NCBI GenBank assembly: GCA_001604565.1
Contig: LVBV01000003.1
Coordinates: 62,001 to 126,000, forward strand
From: Puniceicoccales bacterium Verruco_01
GTDB taxonomy: Bacteria; Verrucomicrobiota; Verrucomicrobiia; Opitutales; Oceanipulchritudinaceae
Direction: 5' to 3'
DNA length: 64,000 bases
Shown one piece after another: positions 37,801 through 47,604 of this stretch. A program made the position numbers and the translations under genes. Below the pieces are notes generated by a model, which was given only the letters and a program-made list of their open reading frames with translations, was not told the origin of the DNA and did not search any database. Position 1 is the stretch's first letter. The number at the start of each line of letters is the position of its first letter.

Positions 37801-38391
37801 TCAGCGCGTGTAATAAAAGATGGCGGCGAAGAGCGCGAAGAGGATGCCCCACGCCAGAATCATGCGCAAAAGCGGCACCCGCGCGAGGCCCCGCAGCGCG
37901 TGCGAGGCCGCCCAGCCGGGCACGCCGTAGTCGATCGGACGGGCCTTCATCGCGAGGTGTTTGAAGTTCGGCCCGGCAAGGTTGTAGGCGCGCCGCATCT
38001 CGCTTAAGAAAACCTCGTCCTCGATGGGTTCGGAAAGGATCAGCGCCTGCCGCTCGGGCGAGAGGCGGCTCATGAGCAGGGCCATCCGCCCGCGCAGGAG
38101 CACGGCGTTCTCGCTCATGTCGGCCTCGACGGGAGTGGCCAGGCGCATCCAGCGGCCCAGCTCATGCATCATCTCCTCGCCCGCGACTTCCAGGGGCGCG
38201 CGCGTTTCCCCGTCGCGGATGCGGCTGAGCGACCGTTCCAAGATCTGCTGGACGAGATGGTTCAGCACGGGCCGGTTGCGGATTTGCAGGGCGCGCAAGT
38301 AATTCTCGACGCGCTGGTAGGCCGCGTCCCATTCGTCGCTGGCTGGAATCTGGACTTCGGCTGGATCTAGCGAACCCACTGATAGCTCCAC
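37801..38391 (-). CDS. Unknown protein with C-terminal membrane anchor, inserted between opgG and opgH
   Basis: 196 residues, mostly soluble and helical, with one C-terminal hydrophobic helix (LLRMILAWGILFALFAAIFY), so probably tail-anchored in the inner membrane. No family is recognised. Its start overlaps the end of opgG by 25 bases and it ends 13 bp before opgH, indicating translational coupling and a possible accessory role in periplasmic glucan synthesis. That role is inference from position only. Confidence 0.65.
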   Translation of the reverse strand: MELSVGSLDPAEVQIPASDEWDAAYQRVENYLRALQIRNRPVLNHLVQQILERSLSRIRDGETRAPLEVAGEEMMHELGRWMRLATPVEADMSENAVLLRGRMALLMSRLSPERQALILSEPIEDEVFLSEMRRAYNLAGPNFKHLAMKARPIDYGVPGWAASHALRGLARVPLLRMILAWGILFALFAAIFYYTR

Positions 38392-39887
38392 GTTTCGGTC
38401 ACAGTCCTTCCATTGTCCACCAGTCTTGCGGACATGTCAATGGGGGCCGGACCCGTGGGCCGGATGTAGAGAACGAGGCGCCAAGTGTTGTTGAAGCGGT
38501 TTTTGACGAGGGTGGTGTTTTCGAGCATGCCGTCGCCCGTCACGGTGACATCGGCCTTGAGAGGCTCCACCTCGGGCAGGTCCTCCAGCGTTTTCCCGCC
38601 GAAATCGACAATGACCTCGTACACGCCGGGGTTGTAGAACTGCGTGCCGATGCGAGTGGCGACGACCGTGCCGGTGTCGCTCGGCGGCTTCTGGCCGCAG
38701 AAGAAGAGGGAGTAGCTGTAGCGGTACGGCACGCGCAGCTCCGGCGCGGTCTCGGGCTCGTAGAAGAGGACGACGTTGTCGTTCGTCTCGTCCTTGGTGT
38801 GGAACTCGAAGAGTGTGACCTTGCCGCGGGGCATGGAGATCGGCTTCACCCACACGCTCGGGCGCAGGTTGTAGGCGGCCTCCATGTCCTGATAATGCTC
38901 GAAATCGCGGTCGCGCTGCATCAGGCCGTACCCCTTGGGCAGGTCCGCCGGGTAGGCGCACAGGCGCGTGGTGGACGGGTTGAGGAGCGGGTTCCAGACC
39001 AGCTCGTCGTTACTCTTGTGCAGGAAGAGTCCATCGGAATCGTGGACCTCGGGGCGGTAGTCCACGGGCTTCTGCATGGAATTCTCGCCCCAGGCGAACA
39101 TGCTGGAGAAAGGCGTGAGACCCAGGCGCTGAACCGCCGAGCGGAAGTAAAGTGTGGCGTCCACGTCCATCCGCGTGCATTCGCCGGGAGTGATGACGAA
39201 TTTGTAAGCGCCGGTGACGCTGACGCTGTCCAGAAGGCCGTAAATGGTGAGGCTCGTGGCGCCGGGCAAGGGCTTGCCGAGCCAGAATTCCCTAAAGCGG
39301 GGGAATTCCTCGGGGCTGCCGAGGCCCGTGTCGATGGCGAGGGCCCTTGCCGAGAGCCCGTACACCTGCCCGCGGCCCACGGCGCGGAAGTAGCTGGCGC
39401 CGAGGAACACCGCAACCTCGTCCCACACGCCGACGCGGTTTAACTGGTAGCGGACGCGCAGACCCGCGTAGCCGAGCGAGGTGGGGATCTTCTCCGCAAG
39501 GGTCTTGTTGCGGCCATAGTCGAAAAAGCCGCTGTTGAAGGGGATTTCCTGCTCGTGCGTCTGCGTGAACTCGTTCACGTGCACGCCCATGTTGAAGATG
39601 TGGCCGGGGTGGAAGAAATCCACGCGGAAGGGAAGGTTTTCGTCCGACCAGAGGGCCTTCAGCGGATTGAAGCGGATGTCGCGGTACACGTCGTAATCGA
39701 GCTGCGTGAGAAAATCCGGCACCTTGTCGGCGTTTGGATTGTAGGGGGTGCGCGACATGCGTTCCGCGAGGGACTCGATGTAGCCCATGTTCACCTCGCG
39801 CCGCACCGCCGCCTGTGCCGACACAGCCAGAAAGGCGGAAAGGCCCAGAAGCGAACCGGCGAGAATTGTCCGGGGAGATACGCACAT
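38367..39887 (-). CDS. opgG: Periplasmic glucan biosynthesis protein G
   Basis: 506 residues. The signal peptide (MCVSPRTILAGSLLGLSAFL, ending near AQAA) fixes the start at ATG 39887; a longer frame reaches 40049. The body matches OpgG/MdoG (YDVYRDIRFNPLKALW, GLRVRYQLN, FEFHTKDETNDNVV), a periplasmic protein needed for branching or export of the beta-glucan made by OpgH. It overlaps the next minus-strand gene and diverges from the pyrophosphatase gene. Confidence 0.92.
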   Translation of the reverse strand: MCVSPRTILAGSLLGLSAFLAVSAQAAVRREVNMGYIESLAERMSRTPYNPNADKVPDFLTQLDYDVYRDIRFNPLKALWSDENLPFRVDFFHPGHIFNMGVHVNEFTQTHEQEIPFNSGFFDYGRNKTLAEKIPTSLGYAGLRVRYQLNRVGVWDEVAVFLGASYFRAVGRGQVYGLSARALAIDTGLGSPEEFPRFREFWLGKPLPGATSLTIYGLLDSVSVTGAYKFVITPGECTRMDVDATLYFRSAVQRLGLTPFSSMFAWGENSMQKPVDYRPEVHDSDGLFLHKSNDELVWNPLLNPSTTRLCAYPADLPKGYGLMQRDRDFEHYQDMEAAYNLRPSVWVKPISMPRGKVTLFEFHTKDETNDNVVLFYEPETAPELRVPYRYSYSLFFCGQKPPSDTGTVVATRIGTQFYNPGVYEVIVDFGGKTLEDLPEVEPLKADVTVTGDGMLENTTLVKNRFNNTWRLVLYIRPTGPAPIDMSARLVDNGRTVTETWSYQWVR

Positions 39888-40077
39888 AGTCGTTTGTCTG
39901 CCGGGCGAGGAATGCGCTCGTCCATGCATCCGCCTCATGAATATACACATTCCGCAATTTTTCAATGATGGACGGGGCATTCGGCAAAGTGCCGACGCGT
40001 GGCGATTTTGGCTGTAAACGCAATATCTATCCGCTAGGCTGGCTCGCACGGGATATCAGGCTGCATTCCCATTGTTC

Positions 40078-41739
40078 ATGAGCACCCTCACCCACGTCAT
40101 CGGTCATCGCAATCCCGACGCGGACGCGATTTGTTCGGCGATCGGCTACGCCGCCTTCAAGAAGGCGGTGGGAGAAGAGGGCTGCGTGGCGGCCCGCTGC
40201 GGCAACCTGAACGAGCGGGTGAGCGCGATCCTCGCGCGCTTCGGCGTGCCGGCGCCGGTTTTCCTTGGCGACGTGGCCCCGCGCGTGCGCGACGTGATGA
40301 CGGTCCAGCCCCACACGGTGAGAGCGCGCCACACCTGCGCCGAGGCGCTGGAACTCATCGACCGGCACGACGTGAACGTCCTGCCCGTGGTGGACGAGAA
40401 CGGGCTTCTCCTCGGAATGATCTCGGTGTTCGATCTCGGCGGACACTTCATCCCCAAGCCGGGGGATCAGAAGGAGATGCGTCACGTCCACGCCTCCATC
40501 GCCGACATCGCGCGCTCGCTGAAGGCGGAGGTGCTCCATGCCGCCGACGAGAACCGTCTGGAGGACCTTTACGTGCGCGTGGGCGCGATGGACATCCAGA
40601 GTTTCAGCCGCGTCACGCAGGACGAAGCCATCCCGGCGGGCCAGTCGATCATCGTGGTGGGCGATCGCTACGACATCCAGTTTAAGAGCGTGAGCGCGGG
40701 AGTGCGCCTGCTCGTCATCACCGGGCGCCTGCGGCCCGAGCCGGAGATCGTCCAGATGGCGAAGGAGAAGGGCGTGTGCCTTGTCGTCAGCCCCTACGAC
40801 AGCGCGACGACCTCGTGGATCATCCGCACGGCCAGCCGCGTGGAGCGGCTCTACTCTTCGCAGGTGATGCGCCTTGGCCCTGACGAGCGCCTCGGCGAAG
40901 TGCGCCGCCGCATCGCCGCGAACCCGTCGCAGGCCTTCATGGTGTGCGACGAGGCGGGGAAACTCGTCGGCATCCTGACCAAGAGCGATCTCTTGAAGCC
41001 GCCGGCCACGCGCCTGATCCTCGTGGACCACAACGAGCTGACGCAGGCCGTGCCGGGCGCGGACCTCGTCCCGATCGTGGAGATCATCGACCATCACCGC
41101 CTCGGCAATCCGCCGAGCGCGCAGCCGATCCTCTTTTTCAACGAGCCGGTGGGTTCCACGAGCACCATCGTGGCGGACTTCTTCCGCCGCCGGGGCCTTG
41201 TCCCGGAAAAAGCCGTCGCCGGGGTCCTCATGAGCGGCATCATCGCCGACACCCTCAAGCTGCGGAGCCCCACGGCAACGCCCAAGGATTGCGAGATCCT
41301 GCGCTGGCTTTCCGAAATTTCCGGCGAGGATATCGACGCGCTCGCCGCCTACATCTTCAGCTCCGGCAGCACGATCGCGGGCCGCTCCCCGGAGGAGGCG
41401 ATCCGCAGCGACATGAAGGTGTACCACGAGGGACGGTTTTCCTTCAGCGTGTCGCAGGTGGAGGAACTGGGTTTCGATCCCTTCTGGGAGAGGCGCGAGG
41501 CATTGGAAAAGGCCCTCGCCGCCGTGCGGGAGAAGGAGAAGCTGGACTTTGCCGCGCTCCTTGTCACCGACATCAACCGGCAGGACAGTCTGCTTCTTCT
41601 TTCCGGCCCGCGCGAGATCGTGGAGAGCGTGAGCTACCCGCGCGTGGAGTCCCACGAGGTCTTCGAGCTGGCGGGTATCGTGAGCCGCAAGAAGCAGCTT
41701 GTCCCCTACCTTGGCGCGCTTCTTTCCAGCCTCGGATAA
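40078..41739 (+). CDS. ppaC: Manganese-dependent inorganic pyrophosphatase with CBS and DRTGG domains
   Basis: 553 residues, the long class II (DHH-DHHA2) pyrophosphatase form carrying an inserted regulatory block. The catalytic DHH motif begins at residue 10: HRNPDADAICSAIGYAAF (H10, D14, D16). Two CBS domains follow, joined by a segment with the layout of a DRTGG domain. The remaining DHH part has EIIDHHRLGNP, and DHHA2 ends the protein. It hydrolyses PPi; CBS domains usually bind adenine nucleotides to tune activity. The start is ATG 40078 rather than TTG 40072. Confidence 0.9.
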   Translation: MSTLTHVIGHRNPDADAICSAIGYAAFKKAVGEEGCVAARCGNLNERVSAILARFGVPAPVFLGDVAPRVRDVMTVQPHTVRARHTCAEALELIDRHDVNVLPVVDENGLLLGMISVFDLGGHFIPKPGDQKEMRHVHASIADIARSLKAEVLHAADENRLEDLYVRVGAMDIQSFSRVTQDEAIPAGQSIIVVGDRYDIQFKSVSAGVRLLVITGRLRPEPEIVQMAKEKGVCLVVSPYDSATTSWIIRTASRVERLYSSQVMRLGPDERLGEVRRRIAANPSQAFMVCDEAGKLVGILTKSDLLKPPATRLILVDHNELTQAVPGADLVPIVEIIDHHRLGNPPSAQPILFFNEPVGSTSTIVADFFRRRGLVPEKAVAGVLMSGIIADTLKLRSPTATPKDCEILRWLSEISGEDIDALAAYIFSSGSTIAGRSPEEAIRSDMKVYHEGRFSFSVSQVEELGFDPFWERREALEKALAAVREKEKLDFAALLVTDINRQDSLLLLSGPREIVESVSYPRVESHEVFELAGIVSRKKQLVPYLGALLSSLG

Positions 41740-41872
41740 ACCGTGTCCGCGCCCTTTGCGATTGCGCCCCGGTGCGGAAATATTCCATCGTTTCGATTTT
41801 CTAATAGACTGTATAAGTTATGCTTGCGAACCGGTAATGTCTTTTGCCCGTGTTCGGCTGCGACGAATGAAT

Positions 41873-41888
41873 ACACAATATGTTGTGT
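41873..41888. promoter_or_regulatory. NrdR box 1
   Basis: ACACAATATGTTGTGT, an almost perfect match to the NrdR repressor consensus acaCwAtATaTwGtgt (one difference). It is extended by flanking bases into an 8-bp inverted repeat. It sits upstream of nrdJ. Confidence 0.8.
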
Positions 41889-41904
41889 ATTGCTTGACAA
41901 CATA

Positions 41905-41920
41905 CCCCAATATGTAGGTT
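41905..41920. promoter_or_regulatory. NrdR box 2
   Basis: CCCCAATATGTAGGTT keeps the core CAATATGTAG of the NrdR consensus. Its centre lies 32 bp (about three helical turns) from box 1, the usual spacing of paired NrdR boxes, and it covers the promoter spacer. Confidence 0.65.
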
Positions 41921-42061
41921 ATTTCGCTGGCATCCGATTTGAATGCCCCTGACATTCCGGATCGTTTTTCCCTTTCCGAAACGCTTGACCCACCTCTTTT
42001 TTCACACCATTCCCGGCGTCCCGCGTTCATCGCAGCCTCTCTTTCAACCACACCAACCGCC

Positions 42062-45000
42062 ATGATCCAGCCCTCCAGCATGGGAACGTCGTTCCCCGGC
42101 AACAATCCCTCCCCCGCCCGCGACTCGGGGCCTTCCCTTCTCGACCTCGGCATGGGCCAGAAACTCATCCTGCCCGAGCGCGAGGACAACCTCCTGGGCG
42201 GCCTAGCGGTGGAACGCTATTTTTCGCGCGAGGATGTGCATCCTTACGGGATGACGCCGTGGGTGCGCCGCGACGTGGTGATCATGGATTACGCCACCGG
42301 CAGGCCGAGTTTCGAGAGGCACAACGTGGAAGTGCCGGAGGGATGGGCCGACAACGCGGTGCGCATCACTGTCAGCAAGTATCTCTTCGGCAGCGAGCCG
42401 GGCACGCCCCAGTACGAGGATAGCCTCAAGCACGTCTTCGACCGCATCTCGAACACCTACACCCTGTGGGGTTGGAAGCACGGGTACTTCGCCTCGGCGG
42501 AGGACGCCCTGCGCTTCAACCACGAGCTCAAGGCGATGCAGGTCCTCCAGCTCTGGGCGCCGAACAGCCCGGTGTGGTTCAACGTGGGACTCTGGGAGCA
42601 GTGGCGCTGGGGCCGCCCGGACCTGCGGGCGATTCTCACGCGGCGCGGGAACAAGGCCTACAAGGCCTTCAGGAGCGGCGACACCCTTGCCGTGCGCGAG
42701 TTTTCCTGCCCCTACGAGCACCCGCAGTCCTCGGCGTGCTTCCTTCTCGGCATCGAGGACTCGATGGAGTCGATCCTCGATCACTACAAGGCGGAGGGCG
42801 GCGTTTTTGCGAGCGGCTCGGGCGTGGGCATGAACATCGCGTCCCTGCGCTCCTCGCACGAGCCGATCACGGGCAAGGGCCGCTCCTCCGGCCCCGTGGC
42901 CTTCGACCGCGGCCTCGACGCGAGCGCCGGGGCGATCAAGAGCGGGGGCAAGACGCGCCGCGCGGCCCGCATGCTCGTCCTTTCGAGCGACCATCCGGAC
43001 ATCTTCAAGTTCGTCAATGCCAAGAACAATCAGGAGGAGATCGCCAAGATCATCCTGCGCGAGCACAACGTCCTGTGCGCCCTGCTCAAGCTGGCCAAGG
43101 AAAAGCAGGAAAAGGGCACCTACGAGGAGCAGATCGCGGCGGACTTCATCCTCTCGCTGCCGCAGGTGAACGAGCGCGTGTACAGCTCGCACATGGACGA
43201 CCTTCTCTACGGCGAGACCCTCGCCTTCCAGAATTCAAACCACTCGGTCTCCTTCAAGGGCGACTTCTGGCGCGCGTATTCCACCAACGGCGACTACCAG
43301 ACGCGCTGGGTGAGCGATCCCTCCCACGTGCAGGACACCTTCAAGGCCTCGCGCCTCTTGGACGAGATCGTCCGCTGCATCTGGAACAACGCGGAGCCGG
43401 GCGTCCACAACAACGACTTCATCAACCTGTGGAACCCCGTCAAGAGCGATGGGACGATCGTGACGAGCAACCCGTGCTCGGAATACCTGCACCTGAACAA
43501 CACCTCGTGCAACCTCGCGAGCTTCAACCTCCACGGCTTTTACGACAGCGCGAAGAAGACCTTCGACATCGACGGCTTCCGCCACGGGGTACGGCTGGCG
43601 ATGATCGCGGCGGACCTGAACGTGGAGGAGGGCGGCTTCCCGATCGCGCCGATCGCCGAGGGCACGTACCTCTACCGCACGACGGGCCTCGGCTACGCGA
43701 ATTTGGGGGGACTTCTCATGTCGATGGGCATCCCCTACGATTCGGACCGCGGGCGCTACATTGCCTCGGTCCTGACGAGCTTCCTCACCGCGAGCGCCTT
43801 CTCCGTCAGCGAGGAAATGGGCCGCGAGCTCGGGCCCTACCTGCGCTTCGAGGCCACGAGGGGGGATCTTGCCGAGGTGATGCACCTGCACGCCGCCTCG
43901 CATGCGCTGCTGGAAAAACTGCCGTCTGTCCCGCGCAAGAAGCTGGACGCGGAGGTGGACCGCATCCTTTCCGCCCAGCGGCGCACCCTTCCCACGGCGC
44001 AGGGGCTCACGGGGCGGGACGCCCTGATCGGACTAGCCCGGAGCTTTGAGAACACCGGGGCGGAGGCCTTCGGTGGCGGACTTCCCGGTTGGGTGGACGC
44101 CATGCGCGCGAGCGCCGGGCTCGAATGGGCCGGGGTGTGCGAGGCCGTGGACGAGGGCCGCAGCCTGCGCAACAGCTTTGTCACCTGCATCGCGCCCACG
44201 GGCACGATCAGCGCCGCGATGGGCGTGTACGACAAGGGGACGACGAGCGCCGAGCCCGACTACACCCTCGTGAAGTACAAGCTCCTCGCGGGCGGCGGTT
44301 CGCTCAAGATGTTCAACTCTCTCGCCCTCGACGCGCTGGCGACCCTCGGCTACAGCCAGTGGGAGATCCGCGAGGCCGCCCTTGAGGTGGCGGGCCTCGA
44401 CGGCCTGCTGGAGGCCTGCGGACAGTCGATGGAAAAGCTCGTCGCCCACCTGCGCGGCATTCCCCAGCACGACGCCCTGCGCACGCGCCAGGCCGTGCAG
44501 CGCCTCGTGGAGAAGGGCGCCGTCCGCCTCGACACGCAGAGCCTGACCCAGATCTGCGACGAGGTTCGCAAGGGTTCTTCCGACGCCGACGCTCTCCTTG
44601 CCTGCAACGGAACCTCCACCACCGAATTCATCGACTGGATCCGCCCGGAGGACCAGAGCGTCTTCGACTGCTCGGCCACCAACGGCGAGGGCACGCGCTC
44701 CATCCGGGCGCAGGGGCACATCCGCATGCTGGGGGCCATCCAGCCCTTCATTTCGGGCGCCACGAGCAAGACGGTGAACCTTCCCTACACCGCCACCGAG
44801 GCCGACATCCGCCGGTGCATCGTCGATTGCCACGACATGGGCGTCAAATGTACGGCCTTCTTCCGGGCCGAATCCAAGGCGTCGGCAGTCTTCAGCCTCA
44901 ATACGCCCGAGGGCCGGAAGTACTCCCCGGAGGAGGTGTGGAAGCGTCTCGTCAAGTCCGTCAGCGCGCGCACGGCGAAGATCGTCACCGAGGCGTCCAA

Positions 45001-45613
45001 GCCGCGCCGCACGCGCCTGCCGGGCCGCCGCACCGGCCAGATCGTGAAGTTCCGCATCGACACCCTCGACGGCTACCTCCAGATCGGCCTCTACCCGGAC
45101 GGACGCTGCGGCGAGGTCTTCGGCACCCTCGGTCAGGGCGGCTCCTTCGCGAACGGCATGTTCAGCGCCTTCTGCAAGAGTTTCTCCACCTCGCTCCAGT
45201 ACGGGGTGCCCCTGCGCGACTTAATCGACAGCTTCCGCTACATCTCCTTCGACCCCAGCGGGTTCTGCAAGGTTGGCGACAGCGCCGAGGGCGGACGCGT
45301 CAAAGACATCACCTCCGCCAAGAGCGTGATTGACCTGCTCGTACAGATCCTCGACTGGCTCTTCCCGGACGGGTACCTGCGGGACCTCGGCGGCAGCGAC
45401 GCGACGCTTCCGGCCCGGCCCGGCGCCCCCGCCGCGCAGGTGGAGTTCGTGGGCGCTCGCCCGGCGCAGACGGCTCCCGCGGAGGAGAAGGAGGACCTCG
45501 GCGCCCGTAGCGCCATGGCCTGCCCGCGCTGCCACAGCCTTGCCTACGTGCCCGACGGCCACTGCCGCACCTGCCGTAACTGCGGCTACAAGGACGGTGG
45601 CTGCGGCGAGTAA
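42062..45613 (+). CDS. nrdJ: Adenosylcobalamin-dependent (class II) ribonucleotide reductase
   Basis: 1183-residue enzyme making deoxyribonucleotides with a radical generated from coenzyme B12. It therefore works with or without oxygen, unlike classes I and III. Motifs include NPCSEYLHLNNTSCNLASFN (catalytic loop), IAPTGTISAAMG, and a C-terminal cysteine cluster CPRCHSLAYV..CRTCRNCGYKD acting as a redox/zinc tail. ATG 42062 is preferred. A TTG start at 41939 would put 41 unlike residues first and fall just downstream of the promoter. Two NrdR boxes lie upstream, and a cobalamin adenosyltransferase gene (47605-48123) supplies its cofactor. Confidence 0.93.
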   Translation: MIQPSSMGTSFPGNNPSPARDSGPSLLDLGMGQKLILPEREDNLLGGLAVERYFSREDVHPYGMTPWVRRDVVIMDYATGRPSFERHNVEVPEGWADNAVRITVSKYLFGSEPGTPQYEDSLKHVFDRISNTYTLWGWKHGYFASAEDALRFNHELKAMQVLQLWAPNSPVWFNVGLWEQWRWGRPDLRAILTRRGNKAYKAFRSGDTLAVREFSCPYEHPQSSACFLLGIEDSMESILDHYKAEGGVFASGSGVGMNIASLRSSHEPITGKGRSSGPVAFDRGLDASAGAIKSGGKTRRAARMLVLSSDHPDIFKFVNAKNNQEEIAKIILREHNVLCALLKLAKEKQEKGTYEEQIAADFILSLPQVNERVYSSHMDDLLYGETLAFQNSNHSVSFKGDFWRAYSTNGDYQTRWVSDPSHVQDTFKASRLLDEIVRCIWNNAEPGVHNNDFINLWNPVKSDGTIVTSNPCSEYLHLNNTSCNLASFNLHGFYDSAKKTFDIDGFRHGVRLAMIAADLNVEEGGFPIAPIAEGTYLYRTTGLGYANLGGLLMSMGIPYDSDRGRYIASVLTSFLTASAFSVSEEMGRELGPYLRFEATRGDLAEVMHLHAASHALLEKLPSVPRKKLDAEVDRILSAQRRTLPTAQGLTGRDALIGLARSFENTGAEAFGGGLPGWVDAMRASAGLEWAGVCEAVDEGRSLRNSFVTCIAPTGTISAAMGVYDKGTTSAEPDYTLVKYKLLAGGGSLKMFNSLALDALATLGYSQWEIREAALEVAGLDGLLEACGQSMEKLVAHLRGIPQHDALRTRQAVQRLVEKGAVRLDTQSLTQICDEVRKGSSDADALLACNGTSTTEFIDWIRPEDQSVFDCSATNGEGTRSIRAQGHIRMLGAIQPFISGATSKTVNLPYTATEADIRRCIVDCHDMGVKCTAFFRAESKASAVFSLNTPEGRKYSPEEVWKRLVKSVSARTAKIVTEASKPRRTRLPGRRTGQIVKFRIDTLDGYLQIGLYPDGRCGEVFGTLGQGGSFANGMFSAFCKSFSTSLQYGVPLRDLIDSFRYISFDPSGFCKVGDSAEGGRVKDITSAKSVIDLLVQILDWLFPDGYLRDLGGSDATLPARPGAPAAQVEFVGARPAQTAPAEEKEDLGARSAMACPRCHSLAYVPDGHCRTCRNCGYKDGGCGE

Positions 45614-45679
45614 GGGCCATGGCTTCCGGGTTGACAGCGGCGCGGCTTTGCGGCGCAGTTCAGCCCGCTGGCTTTTGCG

Positions 45680-46945
45680 ATGAAGAACCTTTTCAGCAAG
45701 GTGGGGCATCACCCGGTCTTCGGCGCGCTTGAGATCCTCAAGTACGTCGGACCCGGGCTCCTTGTCACGATGGGTTTCATCGACCCGGGCAACTGGGCGA
45801 CGAACATCGCGGGCGGCGCGGACTACGGTTATTCGCTTTTGTGGGTGGTGACCCTCAGCACGCTCATGCTGATCGTCCTGCAACACAACGTGGCGCACCT
45901 TGGCATCGCGACGGGTTTATGCCTTTCCGAGGCGGCGACCAAACACCTCTCCCCCGCCCTCTCGCGCACGGTCCTCGGGACGGCGATGCTGGCCTCCGTT
46001 TCCACCTCGCTCGCGGAAATCCTCGGCGCGGCGATCGCTTTGCGGATGCTCTTTGGCGTGCCGCTCCAGATGGGCGCAGTGCTGACGGCGGGCCTCGTCC
46101 TCGCTCTTCTATTCACGAACTCTTACCTCAAGATCGAGCGGTGGGTGATCGGCTTTGTGTCGGTCATCGGGATCAGCTTCATCTACGAGCTTTCCCTCGT
46201 CCATGTGGACTGGATGAAGGCGGCGGAGGGCGCGGTTGTCCCGAGCGTGCCGCAGGGTTCGCTGCTCGTGATCCTGAGCGTCCTCGGCGCGGTCGTCATG
46301 CCGCACAACCTCTTCCTGCACTCCGAGGTGATCCAGAGCCGCCAGCTCCACAAGGGCGGCGACGCGGCGATCCGCAAGCTCCTCAAATACGAGTTCTTCG
46401 ACACGCTCTTTTCCATGGGCGTCGGCTGGGCGATCAACAGCGCGATGTTCGTCCTTGCGGCGGCCACCTTCTTCCACGCCGGGCGCTCCGTCTCGGAGCT
46501 CGAACAGGCGCACGAGGTCCTGACCCCGCTCTTGGGAAACGAGGCCGCCACAATCTTTGCGGCGGCGTTGCTATTGGCGGGCGTCGCCTCCTGCGTCACG
46601 AGCGGCATGGCGGGCGGCACGATCTTCGCTGGGCTCTTCCTGGAAAGTTATGACATAAAAGACAGTCACTCGCGCTGGGGCGTCGCGATCTCGATCGTCG
46701 GGGCGGTTCTCTGCATCTTCTTCGTCTCGAACCCTTTGAAGGGGCTCATCGTCTCGCAGATGCTCCTTTCGGTGCAGCTGCCGATCACGGTGCTGTTGCA
46801 GGTGTATCTCACCTCGTCGAAAAAGGTGATGGGAGCATATGCGAACGCGCGCGGAACGACGATCCTCATCAGCGCCATCGCTGCCGCCGTGATTCTGCTC
46901 AACGGTGCGCTGCTCTTGCAGGCGAGCGGGCTTGTGGACTGGTAG
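45680..46945 (+). CDS. mntH: Nramp-family divalent metal transporter (MntH-like)
   Basis: 421-residue transporter with about eleven hydrophobic helices. The helix-1 metal motif DPGNWATNIAGG and the helix-6 motif VMPHNLFLHSEVIQSR are present and identify an Nramp H+-coupled Mn2+/Fe2+ importer. The canonical ligands Asp, Asn and Met of this family are at the expected places. It lies 66 bp after nrdJ on the same strand. Manganese supply could serve the nearby Mn-dependent pyrophosphatase, but that link is inference. Confidence 0.88.
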   Translation: MKNLFSKVGHHPVFGALEILKYVGPGLLVTMGFIDPGNWATNIAGGADYGYSLLWVVTLSTLMLIVLQHNVAHLGIATGLCLSEAATKHLSPALSRTVLGTAMLASVSTSLAEILGAAIALRMLFGVPLQMGAVLTAGLVLALLFTNSYLKIERWVIGFVSVIGISFIYELSLVHVDWMKAAEGAVVPSVPQGSLLVILSVLGAVVMPHNLFLHSEVIQSRQLHKGGDAAIRKLLKYEFFDTLFSMGVGWAINSAMFVLAAATFFHAGRSVSELEQAHEVLTPLLGNEAATIFAAALLLAGVASCVTSGMAGGTIFAGLFLESYDIKDSHSRWGVAISIVGAVLCIFFVSNPLKGLIVSQMLLSVQLPITVLLQVYLTSSKKVMGAYANARGTTILISAIAAAVILLNGALLLQASGLVDW

Positions 46946-46952
46946 GGGCGCC

Positions 46953-47585
46953 CTACCTCGCGTTTTCGAGCCTCTCCACGTCGCCGCCCATGATGGCTTC
47001 GAGGTTTCTCGTGATCTTGTCGGCGGGCCAGTCCCACCAGGCGAGCGCCTCCAGCCGCGCGATCGTCTCCTCCGGGAAGCGCAGGCGCAGAACCCGCGCG
47101 GGATTGCCGCCGACAAGCGCGTACGCGGGAACGTCCTTCGTCACGAGCGCGCGCGTCGCGACGATGGCGCCGTTGCCGATGTGCACCCCCGGCATCACGA
47201 GGGCCTCGTAGCCGATCCACACGTCGTTGCCCACCACCGTGTCGCCCTTGAAGGGCACGTCCTCCAGACTCGGGAGCGCCTTCTCCCAGCCCTGTGCGAA
47301 GATCGGGAAGGGATACGTCGAAAGGCCCGAGATCTTGTGGTTGGCGCCGTTCATGATGAACTTCGCGCCCGTGGCGATCGCGCAGAATTTGCCGAGGATC
47401 AGTTTGTCGCCCAGGAAGTCATAGTGGTAGAGGACGTTTTTCTCAAAATCCTCCGCCCCTGCGGGATCGTCGTAATAGGTGTAGTCCCCGATTACGATGT
47501 TCGGGTTCTTCACCGTGTTCTTGATGTAGCAGACGCGCGGGAACCCCTTCATCGGGTGCGCGTCGTCGGGACTTGGTCCGTTCAT
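46953..47585 (-). CDS. CatB-related O-acetyltransferase (xenobiotic acyltransferase, left-handed beta-helix)
   Basis: 210 residues with hexapeptide-repeat (left-handed beta-helix) features: [46 protein letters not shown]. The active-site-type His lies in [16 protein letters not shown]. The family includes chloramphenicol and streptogramin A acetyltransferases, and also many enzymes with sugar or other hydroxyl acceptors, so resistance is not implied. Last gene of the minus-strand run that starts at nuoA; it converges 7 bp from the Nramp gene. Confidence 0.85.
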   Translation of the reverse strand: MNGPSPDDAHPMKGFPRVCYIKNTVKNPNIVIGDYTYYDDPAGAEDFEKNVLYHYDFLGDKLILGKFCAIATGAKFIMNGANHKISGLSTYPFPIFAQGWEKALPSLEDVPFKGDTVVGNDVWIGYEALVMPGVHIGNGAIVATRALVTKDVPAYALVGGNPARVLRLRFPEETIARLEALAWWDWPADKITRNLEAIMGGDVERLENAR

Positions 47586-47604
47586 GGGCGGGGGTGGAAA
47601 ACCT

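Larger units (their letters stand above)
41740..42061 (+). promoter_or_regulatory. nrdJ promoter region with two NrdR boxes
   Basis: A 322-bp stretch without a gene. TTGACA at 41894-41899 is a good -35 box lying between the two NrdR boxes; the matching -10 is weak (around GGTTAT, 41917-41922). The remainder, a leader of about 130 nt before ATG 42062, shows no clear riboswitch or hairpin to my eye. Confidence 0.6.
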
